A DNA stretch of 64,000 nt from Astropecten irregularis. Lineage: Eukaryota > Echinodermata > Asteroidea > Paxillosida > Astropectinidae. The notes beneath the pieces are model-generated. The model saw only the letters and a program-made list of their open reading frames with translations. It was not told the origin of the DNA and made no database searches. The stretch spans positions 3,140,270-3,204,269 of the forward strand of contig OZ020265.1 of assembly GCA_963971285.1 (NCBI GenBank), in the 5' to 3' direction. This document shows positions 24,057-36,482 of this stretch, piece after piece. Within the stretch, counting starts at the first letter, position 1. Each line of letters begins with the position of its first letter. A program made the translations under genes and the position numbers.

Positions 24057-25128
24057 TAAGTCGTCTTGACTAAGTCATCTTGACTAACTCATCTTGCCTG
24101 GATAGATTATATCCATCAATAAGTCGGCTTGTATCGACATATCGAGATACATGTATACATTGCTTGTATGTGGTTATCTGGATAAGTGAAATGGCACTCA
24201 TGGAGCTCCGTACTGTCTATTATCATAAAACCCAGATTGCAACACGACTGCTTCTGCTGTCAAATCAGTAAAACGTAAAGGTCTACCTATGGAGTCACAA
24301 AAAGTGGGGTTTTTCAAGTTTCGTCTTATTCAAGCTCAAGTGATTAACACACGTCCATTTCAATTAATCGATGCAATTAGCCCTCTGAGAAAGCCCTCTC
24401 CAATGGTGCTGTAGGCCAACGGAGCATGCAATTCAATTTGATTTCCTCGACAATCTGTACAAAAGGCTTTGAATCACGTTGAGAGCTACCATAACCCACA
24501 CAGTGTATAGAATTTCTATATTCACTCCCGCGGCCAACTGCAGTAATTAGTCTATATTGGTCTATTGTTACCTGTAAGCAGACCGCCAAGGAAAGTCAGA
24601 CCACCGAAGCGATAATGATAAAAATAATGAAATATGAAATCAAAATGACCCAGATTTGACACCAACCAAGGTGACTTGAATTATTGAATATTAAACCTGC
24701 TGGAAATGGCGTGAGTCTGTATTATTTAAAGCTGCACTTGATACAGTAGCCTGTTTACGGTTTGATATATTTATTACCGTATCGTAAGGAGGTCAGAATA
24801 AACCACTTTTTATTTTATAATTATTTTCTTCATACCAACAATCTCCTTCAGTCAGAACCAGGGTTATGTATAAATATTCCTATATTAAGATGATGAGAAA
24901 TCCTATAATTTAACCAGTGCATGAAATAACACAAATAGCCCAATAAACAAACAAGTCCACTACGAAACAAACCATGACCAATATACCCAACATGGACGTC
25001 AATCCTTTGGTTGTTGATAATTCCGCTTTTCACTTGTTTTATCACCCTACCATAAATTTCCCAAACATTCTTTGAAAAAAATACAACAGAATTAACGTGA
25101 CTTCTCAATTCAAAGGTATTATACTTTA

Positions 25129-25134
25129 GAACTT
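25129..25134 (+). other. Empty (pre-insertion) LINE target site
   Basis: ATACTTTAGAACTT continues directly into GGTGGAAGTATC with a single GAACTT. At 9087 and 11566 the same GAACTT is doubled around the LINE. This junction therefore shows the site before insertion. Confidence 0.8.
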
Positions 25135-25408
25135 GGTGGAAGTATCTTCGGTAATTATACTCATGCATGATCAGTGTGGTAGCCATGCTGCTACTTTACT
25201 CAGTGCGATAACAGCCATACATTTATTAAGCATGTCATAGTTATCTAAGGCTGGTTGCCCAATATTCCATTGACAGAAACAAACATCTCTGTTCAGTTTC
25301 ATACATTACATCAAAAAGGTCAAAAACATCTTCAGGGATTATTCATTAATTGTGAAGATTTAAAGCTGGACTTATAGTCACCAACATGCCAGTACTATTG
25401 GGCACAAC

Positions 25409-25555
25409 GGGTCGATTTTACCAAACTCATCGCAACTTAATATCAATCGTAGGACTTATGATGCATTGAAACCCTACGTAGGATAAGTAGGATACGATGG
25501 GTTATCCTTCGTAACTCGAGTTACGGTCGATCGCAGGGCTTGGTGAAATCGACCC
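25409..25555. mobile_element. MITE with GGGTCGATTT termini, unit C
   Basis: Third full copy of the 147 bp element seen at 317. Confidence 0.75.
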
Positions 25556-28121
25556 ATGGTACAACAACAAATCACCCATAGTGCAAACATTCATACAAAC
25601 TAAACCCACCTGCTACAGTAACATGTAAATACATGTCATTACACCAACGCTAACATATGACACTTTGATTTGCCATAGTTTGTACACCATCTCCTTTGAG
25701 TATACCCTGAAATGTTAAATTGAGCAATTATTATTTCCTACAGTAGATGGTCAAGTGATGATCATTTCTACACAACCTCCATTTTTCGATATGTAATTAC
25801 CACGTCTTTGAAACCATACAATAAACCAGTCCACGCATTATAAACTGTGTCCAGCATTGTTATTCTTAGTACGTTCATAACCATCACTCAGTAAACCTTA
25901 ATGTCCAAACAGCTGTATAGTGTTTGGCAATGAACTATTTCATGCTTAGGATGACAGACAATTGATGACGTAAATATGAAATTTATACATGTGAATAAAG
26001 TGGCGGCAAAATAGGGTTTGAATCCAAGTAAGCAGCCTTTCACAGTATGACAATCAATCAAAAACTATCCAAGCAAGGAATCAAGCAATCAATAATTGAA
26101 TCAACCATGCACTGACTAACATAAACCGATAACCATGAAATATAAACAAATAACAAATCCTAAGCAACCGCGGCTAGTTCTATGTAGCTTGCTTATAGCC
26201 CATGGTTAATGGTTGATTTTCATTCCATGCGGCTGAGCTGCTCATTAAGAACAGAAAACAGTTTAATATATTTACGCATAAGTCAAATCACTGGTCACGT
26301 TGGTTTTGGTAAGGAAACATCATTCCATTTTTCTACGTATCAGAATGTACATAAACTAACCTCTTTCCCTTATCGCAGTTGGTGGTCACTTTTTGAGAAT
26401 TGTGTGTACGTCTTATGCCTCTCTGTTTATATACGTATTGTATCTTGCTTTTGCAACTGGCCAGGTAATGCATTGGGGGATGTTCAGAAGCGGTTGTTTC
26501 TAATGTGACAGCTTTTTACAAAACAAATTAAACAAACCTAACAACATATTCACTTTTACCATGGCTGTCTCTTTTCAAATCCTTAAAGTTGAACAGAAAA
26601 GACTAATCTAGCCGCATGAAGTCGTCTGTAACTCATCAATGCTAAATGAATGTACACACAATTTGTTGCAATGTTCAATGTATGAGGACGGTATTGCCAT
26701 GGTAACCTGTCCTTGAGGGAAACTACAGAGTTATGTTAAATGACTTTGCCATGGAAACTGCTTTATCCCTCAGCAGGGGAGCTGTATGTCTCAAACAAAA
26801 AGTCTCTGGTTATATTACAATGTTCTACATTATGGTCCTTTTCATTATCGAAGAAACCACGAAAATATTCAAGGAAAAACATTATGAAAGAACCCTGGCC
26901 CCAAAAGAATAACACATCACATATTGGTTAAAGGTACAATGATGGATACCTTGATCTGCAAGATCATAATTCATTACGCCTATCTGTAATCAAGCTCATT
27001 ACTGATCTCGCAGCAGGGGAGCTGCATGTATCAAACAAATCATCCCCTAGTCCTACATGATTGCCCCATATCTCTTGATTGTTTTCATTAAAGAAAAATA
27101 AATACACATAAACAATTGATGGAAAAATACTTTTGACTTTTGAATAGCAATTTGACAATCATTATTAATTTGATAATTATTTGATTACTGCCGCTCTGTC
27201 GACATTTCAGATCACCCCATAGCTGGGCCCAATTTCATGGAATCCTTTTCCCGTTAAAAAATTATTTGCTTTTAATACGGTATAGCAGATTCTTTCTGCT
27301 TACGGTTAGCGTATTTGAAAGGAGTGTTTTCTTTTTGGCAACGGTAAGCAGGGAATGTCTGCAGAATTATGAGAGCCCGTTAGCAGAAAATAATAACGGT
27401 TACCCTAAAAATTCTTAGCTAACTGAAATGTCTTCCTTACGGATTCCATGAAATAGATTTCCCGCGTAGCAATGCGTAGCAAAAATAGGCCGCAACGGAT
27501 TCCATGGTGGGCGAAGGAAGATTCCTAAGTACGCTTTATGAAAAATAGCCCATATCATAAATTATTGATGGAAACAAGGTTTTTGAAAAGCACATAGCTT
27601 CACTGCTTCTGTTAACATTTCAGATCACTCTCCCATAAATATAATGCACAACTGTAGTGATATCTGAGGCAGTAGGTATATGCAGTGCTATCATCAACTC
27701 CAAGTACAATGGGATGTTAAAGGTGAAGGTTAAATAAAGTCATGAAATAAAAACAAACCTGTGAAATTTTAGCTCGATTGATCACTGGAAACAGTAGAAA
27801 ACAGCGAAATTGTATGGTAGGTCTATTTGCAATTGTAAGGTTTTGAGATCAAAACTGTTTTCGGTCTTTTGTTTTACTCATTTTTTTTTATAAATACAGC
27901 ATTTCAGGCGGAAACATTATTAACGGTATGTTTGTACCAGGTCCACATTTGTACCCTGTAAGTTATGAATAAATCTCTGAACATTTCTGTTAGGTTTCCT
28001 ACCAAAGTATAATAGTTTCTTAAAACCTTAGCATTGTAACTAAAATTAAGATCAGCAGATGTCCATTTCCTCCTAGCAACAACAAAGTCGACAATATGAA
28101 CAACGTGCGGTCTGAAACGTG

Positions 28122-28700
28122 TTAAACAACCCCAAAACGTTTTTCACAGATAGGTTGATATGGCCGTATTGTTCGTTTGTTCGCAAGCCTACTTTTGCTC
28201 CAGTAATTTAAGTTCGCCCGTCTGAAACAAAAATCTGAATTGGCCACCTGGCTGCCAAAGCAAGACTTTAGAGGCCGTATGAGGATCACATCTTCAAAAG
28301 ACACCATTTAAGGAATTAAAAAAGGACTCGAGGGAATTTAGTCACAAAATGGTGTCAGAAGTGGGATGGTTGGTAATGATTATTTTAAGTATTAGGCAAT
28401 GAAGGAAAGAGCTCGGGAAAGACAGAAGTTTCTATGGTTGAAGAGAGCAACCGAAGCAGTGGCGCACCGGGGGGGGGGGGGCTCGGGGGGCCTGATAGGT
28501 TGCTATGGCTGTATTGTTCGTTTATTTGCAAGCCTACTTTTACTCCAGTAATTTTAGTTCGCCCGTCTGAAACCAAAATCTGAATTGGGCACCTGGCTGC
28601 CAAAGCAAGACTTTAGAGGCCGTATGAGGATCACATCTTTCAAAGACAACACTCAAGGAATTTAAAAAGGACTTGATAGGGAATTTAGCCACAATTTTAG
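28122..28700. repeat. ~348 bp tandem repeats, unit C
   Basis: Two repeats with the same landmarks as in unit A (CACCTGGCTGCCAAAGCAAG, GGTGTCAGAAGTGGGATGG, a run of 12 G). The second changes into a different segment at GCCACAATTTTAGCCACAATT. Confidence 0.65.
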
Positions 28701-28988
28701 CCACAATTATGAGACGTAATAGTCAGAGAGCAGCTGGGAGTGAGATTTGTTATTTTCCAGATTGGGCATGCGCAATGTGAGGGAGTGAAGAGTCCAAGCG
28801 GAGGACAAGAACAGCTATTTAGTGGAACTGTGAAGCACCTGGCTGCCAAAGCAAGACTTTTAAGGCCCTGTGAGGATCACATCTTGAAAAGACAACATTC
28901 AAGGAATTTAAAAATGACTCGATAGGGAATTTAGCCACAAATGGTGTCAGAAGTGGGATGGTTGGTAATGATTATTAGCCCAACCTAG

Positions 28989-29131
28989 GGCTGGATGGCT
29001 CAGTTGGTAGAGCGCCTGTACGGTATTCAGGAGGTCGCCGGTTCGAATCCCGCTCCAGTCAATTTTTCTTTGTTCACTTTTCAATGACTTTAAAATACTC
29101 AGTCAGTCTCCCTTGTGGTTATTTCACGTAT
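28989..29131 (+). mobile_element. tRNA-derived SINE, unit C first copy
   Basis: It has the A box TGGCTCAGTTGG, the B box GGTTCGAATCC and an acceptor-like pairing of GGCTGGA with TCCAGTC. The non-tRNA tail ends at GGTTATTTCACGTATA. Imperfect anticodon and T stems argue against a functional tRNA. Confidence 0.75.
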
Positions 29132-29300
29132 ATATTAATAAAAAAGCCGTCTCCTCTTTGAGTGATCCCCATGTACCGTTCCCAGGTTGCAGCATTGTTG
29201 CGTGTATCATTGAAACGATCCCTGGGGTGTGGGGGTGTGTGCGTGGTTTCATGGCTTCTGACTGCCAAGCGAACATGGATAGTTGACTATTGAGGTCACC
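29132..29300 (+). repeat. Spacer between two SINE copies, with inverted counterpart at 38228
   Basis: It contains GAGTGATCCCCATGTACCG and GTTGCGTGTATCATTGAAACG. About 100 bp of it reappears in reverse complement at 38228-38335 next to a SINE tail that is also reversed. This suggests a SINE-containing block was inverted at the array edge. Confidence 0.55.
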
Positions 29301-29310
29301 ACAAACGCAG

Positions 29311-29456
29311 GGCTGGATGGCTCAGTTGGTAGAGCGCCTGTACGGTATTCAGGAGGTCGCCGGTTCGAATCCCGCTCCAGTCAATTTTTCTTTGTTCACT
29401 TTTCAATGACTTTAAAATACTCAGTCAGTTTTCCTTGTGGTTATTTCACGTATAGA
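29311..29456 (+). mobile_element. tRNA-derived SINE, unit C second copy
   Basis: It is nearly identical to the copy at 28989 over head and tail and lies 322 bp downstream in the same direction. Either two insertions or a small tandem duplication would explain it. Confidence 0.75.
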
Positions 29457-29815
29457 TTATTGTAAGTATTAGGCAATGAAGGAAAGAGCTCGGGAAAGAC
29501 CGAAGTTTCTATGGTTGAAGAGAGCAACCGAATCAGTGGTGCACCCGGGGGGGGGGGGGCTCGGGGGGCTTGATATTATAAATCTTGCAGTTGTGATAAT
29601 TATAAATATAATTATTGTAATCCGACTGAATATTTTATATTAATTAAGGCTTTTGTTTTATATCAATTTATATTATAGGGTGTCGATCTTTCCAGAATCA
29701 TAGCTGAGAATTATGATCAATTAAAACCAGTGAATCAAACTCCAGTGTCCGACTCCAGTCCTTCCCTTACCGGAAAGTCACCTTTCCCAACTCCGGGTAT
29801 CCAGAGCCCGACCCA

Positions 29816-30040
29816 CAGCCAGCGTGCAAGCCACCGGCGCACCCAGGATTTTGTCTTGGGGGGGCTCAAAGAAAGTTTTTCTGGAACAAAACATTTTGTG
29901 CTTCCCCCCCCCCCCTCTTCCTCCTCCCCCTTTCCCTCTCCCCCCCCCCTTTTTTTTTTCTTCTTTTTTTTCGTTTTTTTTTTCAGGGACCCTCTTGGGG
30001 GGGGCTCAAGCCCCCGAGCCCCGACCCCGGGTGCAAACGC
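29816..30040. repeat. C/G-run inverted element, unit C
   Basis: Counterpart of the block at 7190, with C-runs, T-runs and CAGGGACCCTCTTGGGG. The homopolymer lengths differ from unit A. Confidence 0.55.
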
Positions 30041-31727
30041 TTCGCTACATTAGCTTTACACCAAAGTGAGTAGTATTACATTAAAACCACATTATCTCCT
30101 CTTTCCAATGTTATCTCATTTATGTGAACGGCAGACAAGTTTAGACGGGTCTAGATTCAAGAGTGGATAACAAAATAGAGAAAGAAATACAGAACGTGGT
30201 TGGGTCGTTAACAGGGGTTACAAAACACGTGCAAGACGAGGGTGCTTCAGTGGAAGCAACTGCTGAGAGCAAACTAGTATCAGAGAGTAAAGCAGAGCCT
30301 ACACTTTCTACAGTCATGAAGCACATAATTATGCTTAATGTCCATTTCCTCCTAGCAACAACAAAGTCGACAATATGAACAACGTACGGTCTGGAACGTA
30401 TTAAACAACCCCAAAACGTTTTTCAAAGATAGGTTGCTATGGCCGGATTGTTCGTTTGTTTGCAAGCCTACTTTTACTCCAGTAATTTAATTTCGCCCGT
30501 CTGAAGGTTGCACCCAAGTAAATAAACTCCCATAGACAACAGTGAGAAATCCTTATACGGGGGTTAAAAAAAGTCGGCATTTCGTGCGTACGTGCTTTAT
30601 GTGCATTTTATTTCCACGCTCCGCCCTTTTGAACAATCTTGGATCCGCTCCTTAGAATATGTCGTTTTCTTTGCTTGACTTAGTCATCTTGCCTGGATAG
30701 ATTATCTCCGTCAATAAGTCGGCTTGTATCGGCTTGTATATATTGCATGTATGTGGTTATCAGAATAAGTGAAATGGCACTCATGGAGCTCCGTACTATT
30801 TGTTATTATAAAACCCAGATTGCCACACGATTGCTTCTGCCGTCAAATCAGTATAACGTAAAGGTCTACCTATGGAGTCACAAAAAGTGGGGTTTTTCAA
30901 GTTTCGTCTTATTCAAGCTCAAGTGATTAACACACGTCCATTTCAATTAATCGATGCAATTAGCTCTCTGAGAAAGCCCTGTCCAATGGTGCTGTAGGCC
31001 AACGGAGCATGAAATTCAATTTGATTTTCTCAACAATCTGAACAAAAGGCTTTGAATCACGTTGAGCTTATAGAGCTACCATAACCCACACAGTGTATAG
31101 AATTTCTATATTAACTCACGCGGCCAACTGCAGTTATTAGTCTATATTTGTCTATTGTTACCTGTAAGCAGACCGCCAAGGAAAGTCAGACCACCGAAGC
31201 GATAATGATAAAAATAATGAAATATGAAATCAAAATTGACCCAGATTTGGTCCCAACCAAGGTGACTTGAATTATTGAATATTAAACCTGCTGGAAATGG
31301 CGTGAGTCTGTATTATATTAAGCTGCACTTGATACAGTAGCCTGTTTACGGTTTGATATATTTATTACCGTATCGTAGGGAGGTCAGAATAAACCACTTT
31401 TTATTCTATAATTATTTCCTTCATATCAACAGTCTCCTTCAGTCAGAACCAGGGTAATGTATAAATATTCCTATATTAAGATGATGAGAAATCCTATAAT
31501 TTAACCAGTGCAAGAAATAGCACAAATAGCCCAATAAACAAACAAGTCCACTACGAAACAAACCAACAAACCAATATACCCAACATGGACGTCAATCCTT
31601 TGGTTGCTGATAATTCCGCTTTTCACTTGTTTTATCACCCCAACTTAAATTTCCCAAACATTATTTGAAAAAAATACAACAGAATTAACGTGACTTCTCA
31701 ATTCAAAGGTATTATACTTTAGAACTT

Positions 31728-32680
31728 AGAACTTTGAATATTGCCGTATTCACAACATTATTCACAACATTATTTGTCCATTTCCATACTTGGCGATTTC
31801 AACATTGATTTTAAGTCTAGCCATTCTAGTTCCACATTAGCCCCTTCACCGTTGGCTCAACGTTTGCTTAATATTACTGATATTCTTAATTTTGATCAGC
31901 TGGTGACATTTATCACTCATGGTAGTAATTCAACTGCTAACCAGGGTTCCATAATAGATTTGCTTTTTACAAACAGATCTGACATAATTTCAGATGTTGT
32001 TTCCCATCCTGGTCTTGGTAACAGTGATCACAGTGGTGTCAAATTCCATTTGTTGACCTCGTATGATTACAAAATTGTTAATCGGTCATTTTATCAGTAT
32101 AAAAAGGCAGATATTAACATTCTGTGTGATACTTTGTATAGTGTTCCTTGGGATAGCTGTTTCTCAGGAACTGATATTGACGAGGTTTGGCATAGATTCA
32201 AGGACCTTCTTTTTGCTGCTGTGAAAGATATCGTCCCTATTCCCAAGCAGAGCGGTAGAAAGAAGCATCCATGGATCTCTACTGAAATTGCTATGTTCAA
32301 AAAAGAAAAACAGGGCTTATAAGGCAGCTGTTCGTGGTGGTACTAATAGTTTTTGTGCTATAAATATAAACGAATTCGTAATGATCTGAAATACTTGATT
32401 AGACAATCTTACTGTACTTATGTTCATGACATGGCTTTCAATTGTGCATCCAACCCCAAACAGTTTTGGTCATTCGTTAGTAGCCAACGACGTAAAAGTG
32501 CTACTAGGAGCTTTCAAAGTGACCTTAGTGTTATAAGTGATCCTGCGTGTATTGCACAGAATTTCAATCTTATCTTCCAAAGTAACTTCAGCACCCATTC
32601 CAACAATCTTAGTGCATTTACATGTGATCACACCAGTTCTGTATTTCGTCTTTGTGATATTTCCACTAACCCCGAAGATG
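31728..32680 (+). pseudogene. LINE fragment in unit C: endonuclease end, reverse transcriptase lost
   Basis: It has the same 5' truncation and the same flanking GAACTT (31722-31727) as the unit A element, so both descend from one insertion. The frame from 31741 to 32322 stays open and keeps the endonuclease motifs LGDFNIDF (about 31790) and GNSDHSG (about 32021). A frameshift at about 32297 (ATGTTCAAAAAAG against ATGTTATCCAAAAAG in unit A) ends it, and the element stops at 32680 in a deletion junction before the reverse transcriptase. It cannot function. Confidence 0.8.
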
Positions 32681-33285
32681 TTAACTCGAGTTACGGTCGA
32701 TCGCAGGGCTTCGTGAAATCGACCCCTGGTACCACAACAAATCACCCATAGTGCAAACATTCATACAAACTAAACCCAACTGCTACAGTAACATGTAAAT
32801 ACATGTCATAACACCAACGCTAACATATGACACTTTGATTTGCCATAGTTTGTACATTCCCCGTCTCCTTTGAGTATACCCTGAAATGTTAAATTGAGCA
32901 ATTATTATTTCCTACAGTAGATGGTCAAGTGATGATCATTTCTACACAACCTCCATTTTTCGATATGTAATTACCACGTCTTTGAAACCATAAAATAAAC
33001 CAGTCCACGCATCATAAACTGTGTCCAGCATTGTTATTCTTAGTACGTTCATAACCATCATTCAGTAAACCCTAATGTCCAAACAGCTGTATAGTGTTTG
33101 GCAATGAACTATTTCATGCTTAGGATGACAGACAATTGATGACGTAAATATGAAATTTATACCTGTAAATAAAGTGGCGGCAAAATAGGGTTTGAATCCA
33201 AGTAAGCAGCCTTTCACAGTATGACAATCAATCAACAACTATCCAAGCAAGGAATCAAGCAATCAATAATTGAATCAAATATCGA

Positions 33286-33565
33286 ATCCAATATCGCGGC
33301 GGGTACCGCAGTAAATCATGAATATTAAATATTGGATTCGATTCACCCTGCAGACTCCAGCTAGCTCGGTGGCCTAGCAGATAAGGCATCTGCACTAGTA
33401 AGCAGTAGGTCGTGGGTTCGAATCCCACCTGAGCAAGCAAGTGATTTTTTTCTCACGTGCTCTCACAAGCACTGAGTATACAGTGCTCATCCACGTCAGT
33501 GAAGGGCAAGTCTAATTTGCATATTATCTATTTCCCGACCAAAATCATTTAATATTCATGATTTA
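33286..33565 (+). mobile_element. Foldback element containing a tRNA-like sequence, array copy
   Basis: The tRNA-like part, 33364-33435, has an A-box-like GGCCTAGCAGATAAGG, a B box GGTTCGAATCC and a perfect GTGGG/CCCAC T stem. The acceptor stem is one pair short and the anticodon arm is irregular, so a working tRNA is unlikely. Around it are inverted pieces (ATCGAATCCAATAT against AATATTGGATTCGA) and an end reading CCGACCAAAATCATTTAATATTCATG. The same end closes the related element at 45727-46086. Confidence 0.6.
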
Positions 33566-35351
33566 TCACAGTTGGTGGTCACTTTTTGAGAAATGTGTGT
33601 ACGTCTTACGCCTCTCTGTTTATATTTGTGTTTATTTCGTTTGATAACTAAATTCTTGCTTTTGCAACTGGCCAGGTAATCCGTTTGGGGATGTTCAGGA
33701 GCAGTTGTCTCTAATGTGACAGCTTTTTACAACACAAATTAAATAAACGTTACAACACATTCACTTTTACCATGGCTGTCTCTTTTCAAATCCTTAAAGT
33801 TGAACAGAAAAGACTAATCTAACCGCATGAAGTCGTCTTTAACTCATCAATGCCAAATGAATGTACACACAATTTGTTGCAACGTTCAATGTATGAGGAC
33901 GGTATTGCCATGGTAACCTGTCCTTAAGGAAACTACAGAGTTATGTTAAATGACTTTGCCATGGAAACTGCTTCATCCCTTAGCAGGGGAGCTGTATGTC
34001 TCAAACAAAAAGTCTCTGGTTATATTACAATGTTCTACATTATGGTCCTTTTCATTATCGAAGAAACCACGAAAATATTCAAGGAAAAACATTATGAAAG
34101 GCCCCAAAAGAATAACACATCACATATTGGTTAAAGGTACAATGATGGATACCTTGATCTGCAAGATCATAATCCATTACGCCTATCTGTAATCAAGCTC
34201 ATTACTGATCTCGCAGCAGGGGAGCTGCATGTATCAAACAAATCGTCCCCTAGTCCTACATGATTGCCCCATATCTCTTGATTGTTTTTATTAACGAAAA
34301 ATAAATTCACATAAACAATTGATGGAAAAATACTTTTGACTTTTGAATAGCAATTTGATAATGTTGCTTTACTGCCGCTCTGTCGACATTTCAGATCACC
34401 CCATAGCTGGGCCCAATTTCATGGAATCCTTTACCGTTAAAGAAAAAATCTTTGCTTTTAATACGGTATAGCAGATTCTTTCTGCTTACGGTTAGCGTAT
34501 TTGAAAGGAGTGTTTTCTTTTTGGCAGCGGTAAGCAGGGAATGTCTGCAGAATGCATATGACAGCCCGTTAGCAGAAAATAATCACGGTTACCCTAGACA
34601 TTCTTCGCTAACCGAAAAGTCTTCCTTACGGATTCCATGAAATAGATTTCCCGCGTAGCAATGCGTAGCAAAAATACGCCGCAACGGATTCCATGTTGGG
34701 CGCAGGAAGATTCCTAAGTACTCTTTATGAAATAGAGCCCATATCATAAATTATTGATGGAAACAAGGTTTTTGAAAAGCACATAGCTTCACTGCTTCTG
34801 TTAACATTTCAGATCACTCTCCCATAAATATAATGCACAACTGTAGTGATATCTGAGGCAGTAGGTATATGCAGTGCTATCATCAACTCCAAGTACAATG
34901 GGATGTTAAAGGTGAGAGTAAAAAAAAATGTCATGAAATAAAAACAAACCTGTGAAATTTTAGCTCAATAGATCACTGGAAATAGTAGAAAACAGCGAAA
35001 TTGTATGGTAGGTCTATTTGCAATTGTAAGGTTTTGAGATCAAAACTGTTTTCGGTCTTTTGTTTTACTCATTTTTTTTTATAAATACAGCATTTCAGGC
35101 GGAAACATTATTAACGGTATGTTTGTACCAGGTCCACATTTGTACCCTGTAAGTTATGAATAAATCTCTGAACATTTCTGTTTAGGTTTCCTACCAAAGT
35201 ATAATAGTTTCTTAAAACCTTAGCATTGTAACTAAAATTAAGATCAGCAGTTTGATGTGTATATATCTCATGAATGTAAGAAGTTTGAAGCCTAGTTATA
35301 TAATGGAGTCACCTTTTAGCCTTCTCCTCATATTGAACTACAGCAGAACAC

Positions 35352-35414
35352 CACTATAACGAACAAGGAGGGAAACACAGATATTGTCCGTTATAGTGAT
35401 CGTTCGTTATAGTG
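35352..35414. repeat. CACTATAACGAAC hairpin, unit D
   Basis: Third copy of the inverted-repeat hairpin at 3052. Confidence 0.55.
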
Positions 35415-36482
35415 AATACAAAAGCAATGTTGGGTATTTATTTTACTAAAAATTGGGAGTCAAGGATAATTTTAAGCATAGGAGCCGTCCTTAAAGTACG
35501 TATGCAAGAAATGCCGATATTTATACCCCTCCCATACGCATGGCGTACTCAGTAGTCCCCCACTGTGGATTATACACGTTTGGAGATGCACGGTTACTGT
35601 AATATGGCTTTGTGCTTGATTAGCCCTTGTGCGCTTTGCATACAGCCGGTGTTGTACCCAGGGAATTGAGATGGTTTCAGGAATGGGGCCCGATGACCAC
35701 GGAAAATATTAAAGGGATGGTACAGAACTGGTTTTTGCGACAAAATCGTTAACAGTGAAAGCACATTGTGTAATCTATCATATACCTTAACAGACAAGTT
35801 TGAGGTCAATCAGCCATCTGGGTCACGAGAAAATAGTGAAAAACCCGTTTACACATTTCAACGAATGAATAAAACGCTTCGAAGCGATTTATTCCAATCG
35901 GAAAATAGTTTCATTTATTTCTCAACGAATAAGGCATTTCAGACAAAAACATTTCATGTGATGTTTTCTCCTATCATCACCATTATACTGTGTAAGTTTT
36001 ATGTGAATCTGTAATCTTGAAGTGTATTTTGTCTTACCAATTCTGTACTGTCCCTTTAATTGTGATTTAGATTACTAAAAAGAACGTTTCAAATGTTGGT
36101 TTTATTATAAATAATTATATCAAATATATCAGATTCTATTGAAATTTTAATAGACACTTAAAATTGACGATTTTATGGCAATTCTTCCTGATAGGTACAT
36201 TTGCATTTCTGTGCCCTTTTACAACAATAGGCAAAACAAAACTTACGGCGATGAGTGGTTTCCTCTAGTAGCTACTGTGATCCTATACATTTCCATTGTT
36301 TCTCATTATCCCTTACCCTGCATTATGCTATGACTGTATTAAACATTCACAGTCACACCTTAGTTCTATATTGAGGACATTATTGGATCTATAGTATTTG
36401 GCTCTAATGGAAGATGTTTCATCATATTGTGTGTTTATTGGGCAGAGTTGGGTTGTAATAAAAACCATACTTATTGTTTGGT

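Larger units (their letters stand above)
23274..24097 (+). repeat. Second 14 bp minisatellite, interrupted by two MITEs
   Basis: Same TTGACTAAGTC(A/G)TC unit as at 19976. About 25 units fall in three blocks: 23274-23351, 23584-23824 and 24057-24097. The blocks are separated by two 232 bp elements inserted at the TAA inside units. Confidence 0.95.
22075..24930 (+). repeat. Second copy of the ~3.3 kb internal duplication in unit B
   Basis: This matches 18790-21385 closely. It differs by a shorter minisatellite that carries two MITE insertions. Short frames at 22142-22333 and 23070-23258 have no recognised domain. Confidence 0.75.
11572..25134 (+). repeat. Unit B of the tandem segmental duplication (longest copy)
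   Basis: Bases 11572-18000 follow unit A closely, including the MITEs near 11848 and 13674, the CACTATAACGAAC hairpin at 14602, the SINE at 16033 and the foldback at 17011. Additions specific to B are a 956 bp foldback transposon (14943), an internal ~3.3 kb duplication (about 18790-21385 and 22075-24930) and two 14 bp minisatellites. It ends at the LINE-free junction with unit C. I see no host gene in it. Confidence 0.85.
25135..32680 (+). repeat. Unit C of the tandem segmental duplication (internally deleted)
   Basis: It follows units A and B to about 28058, where AAGATCAGCAG jumps to ATGTCCATTTCCTCC. The jump omits sequence matching A 2950-5418, so the hairpin, the META-like SINE and the foldback are lost. 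It then has ~348 bp repeats (28122-28700), two SINE copies (28989, 29311), a G/C-run element and a truncated LINE. Host genes were not recognised. Confidence 0.8.
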
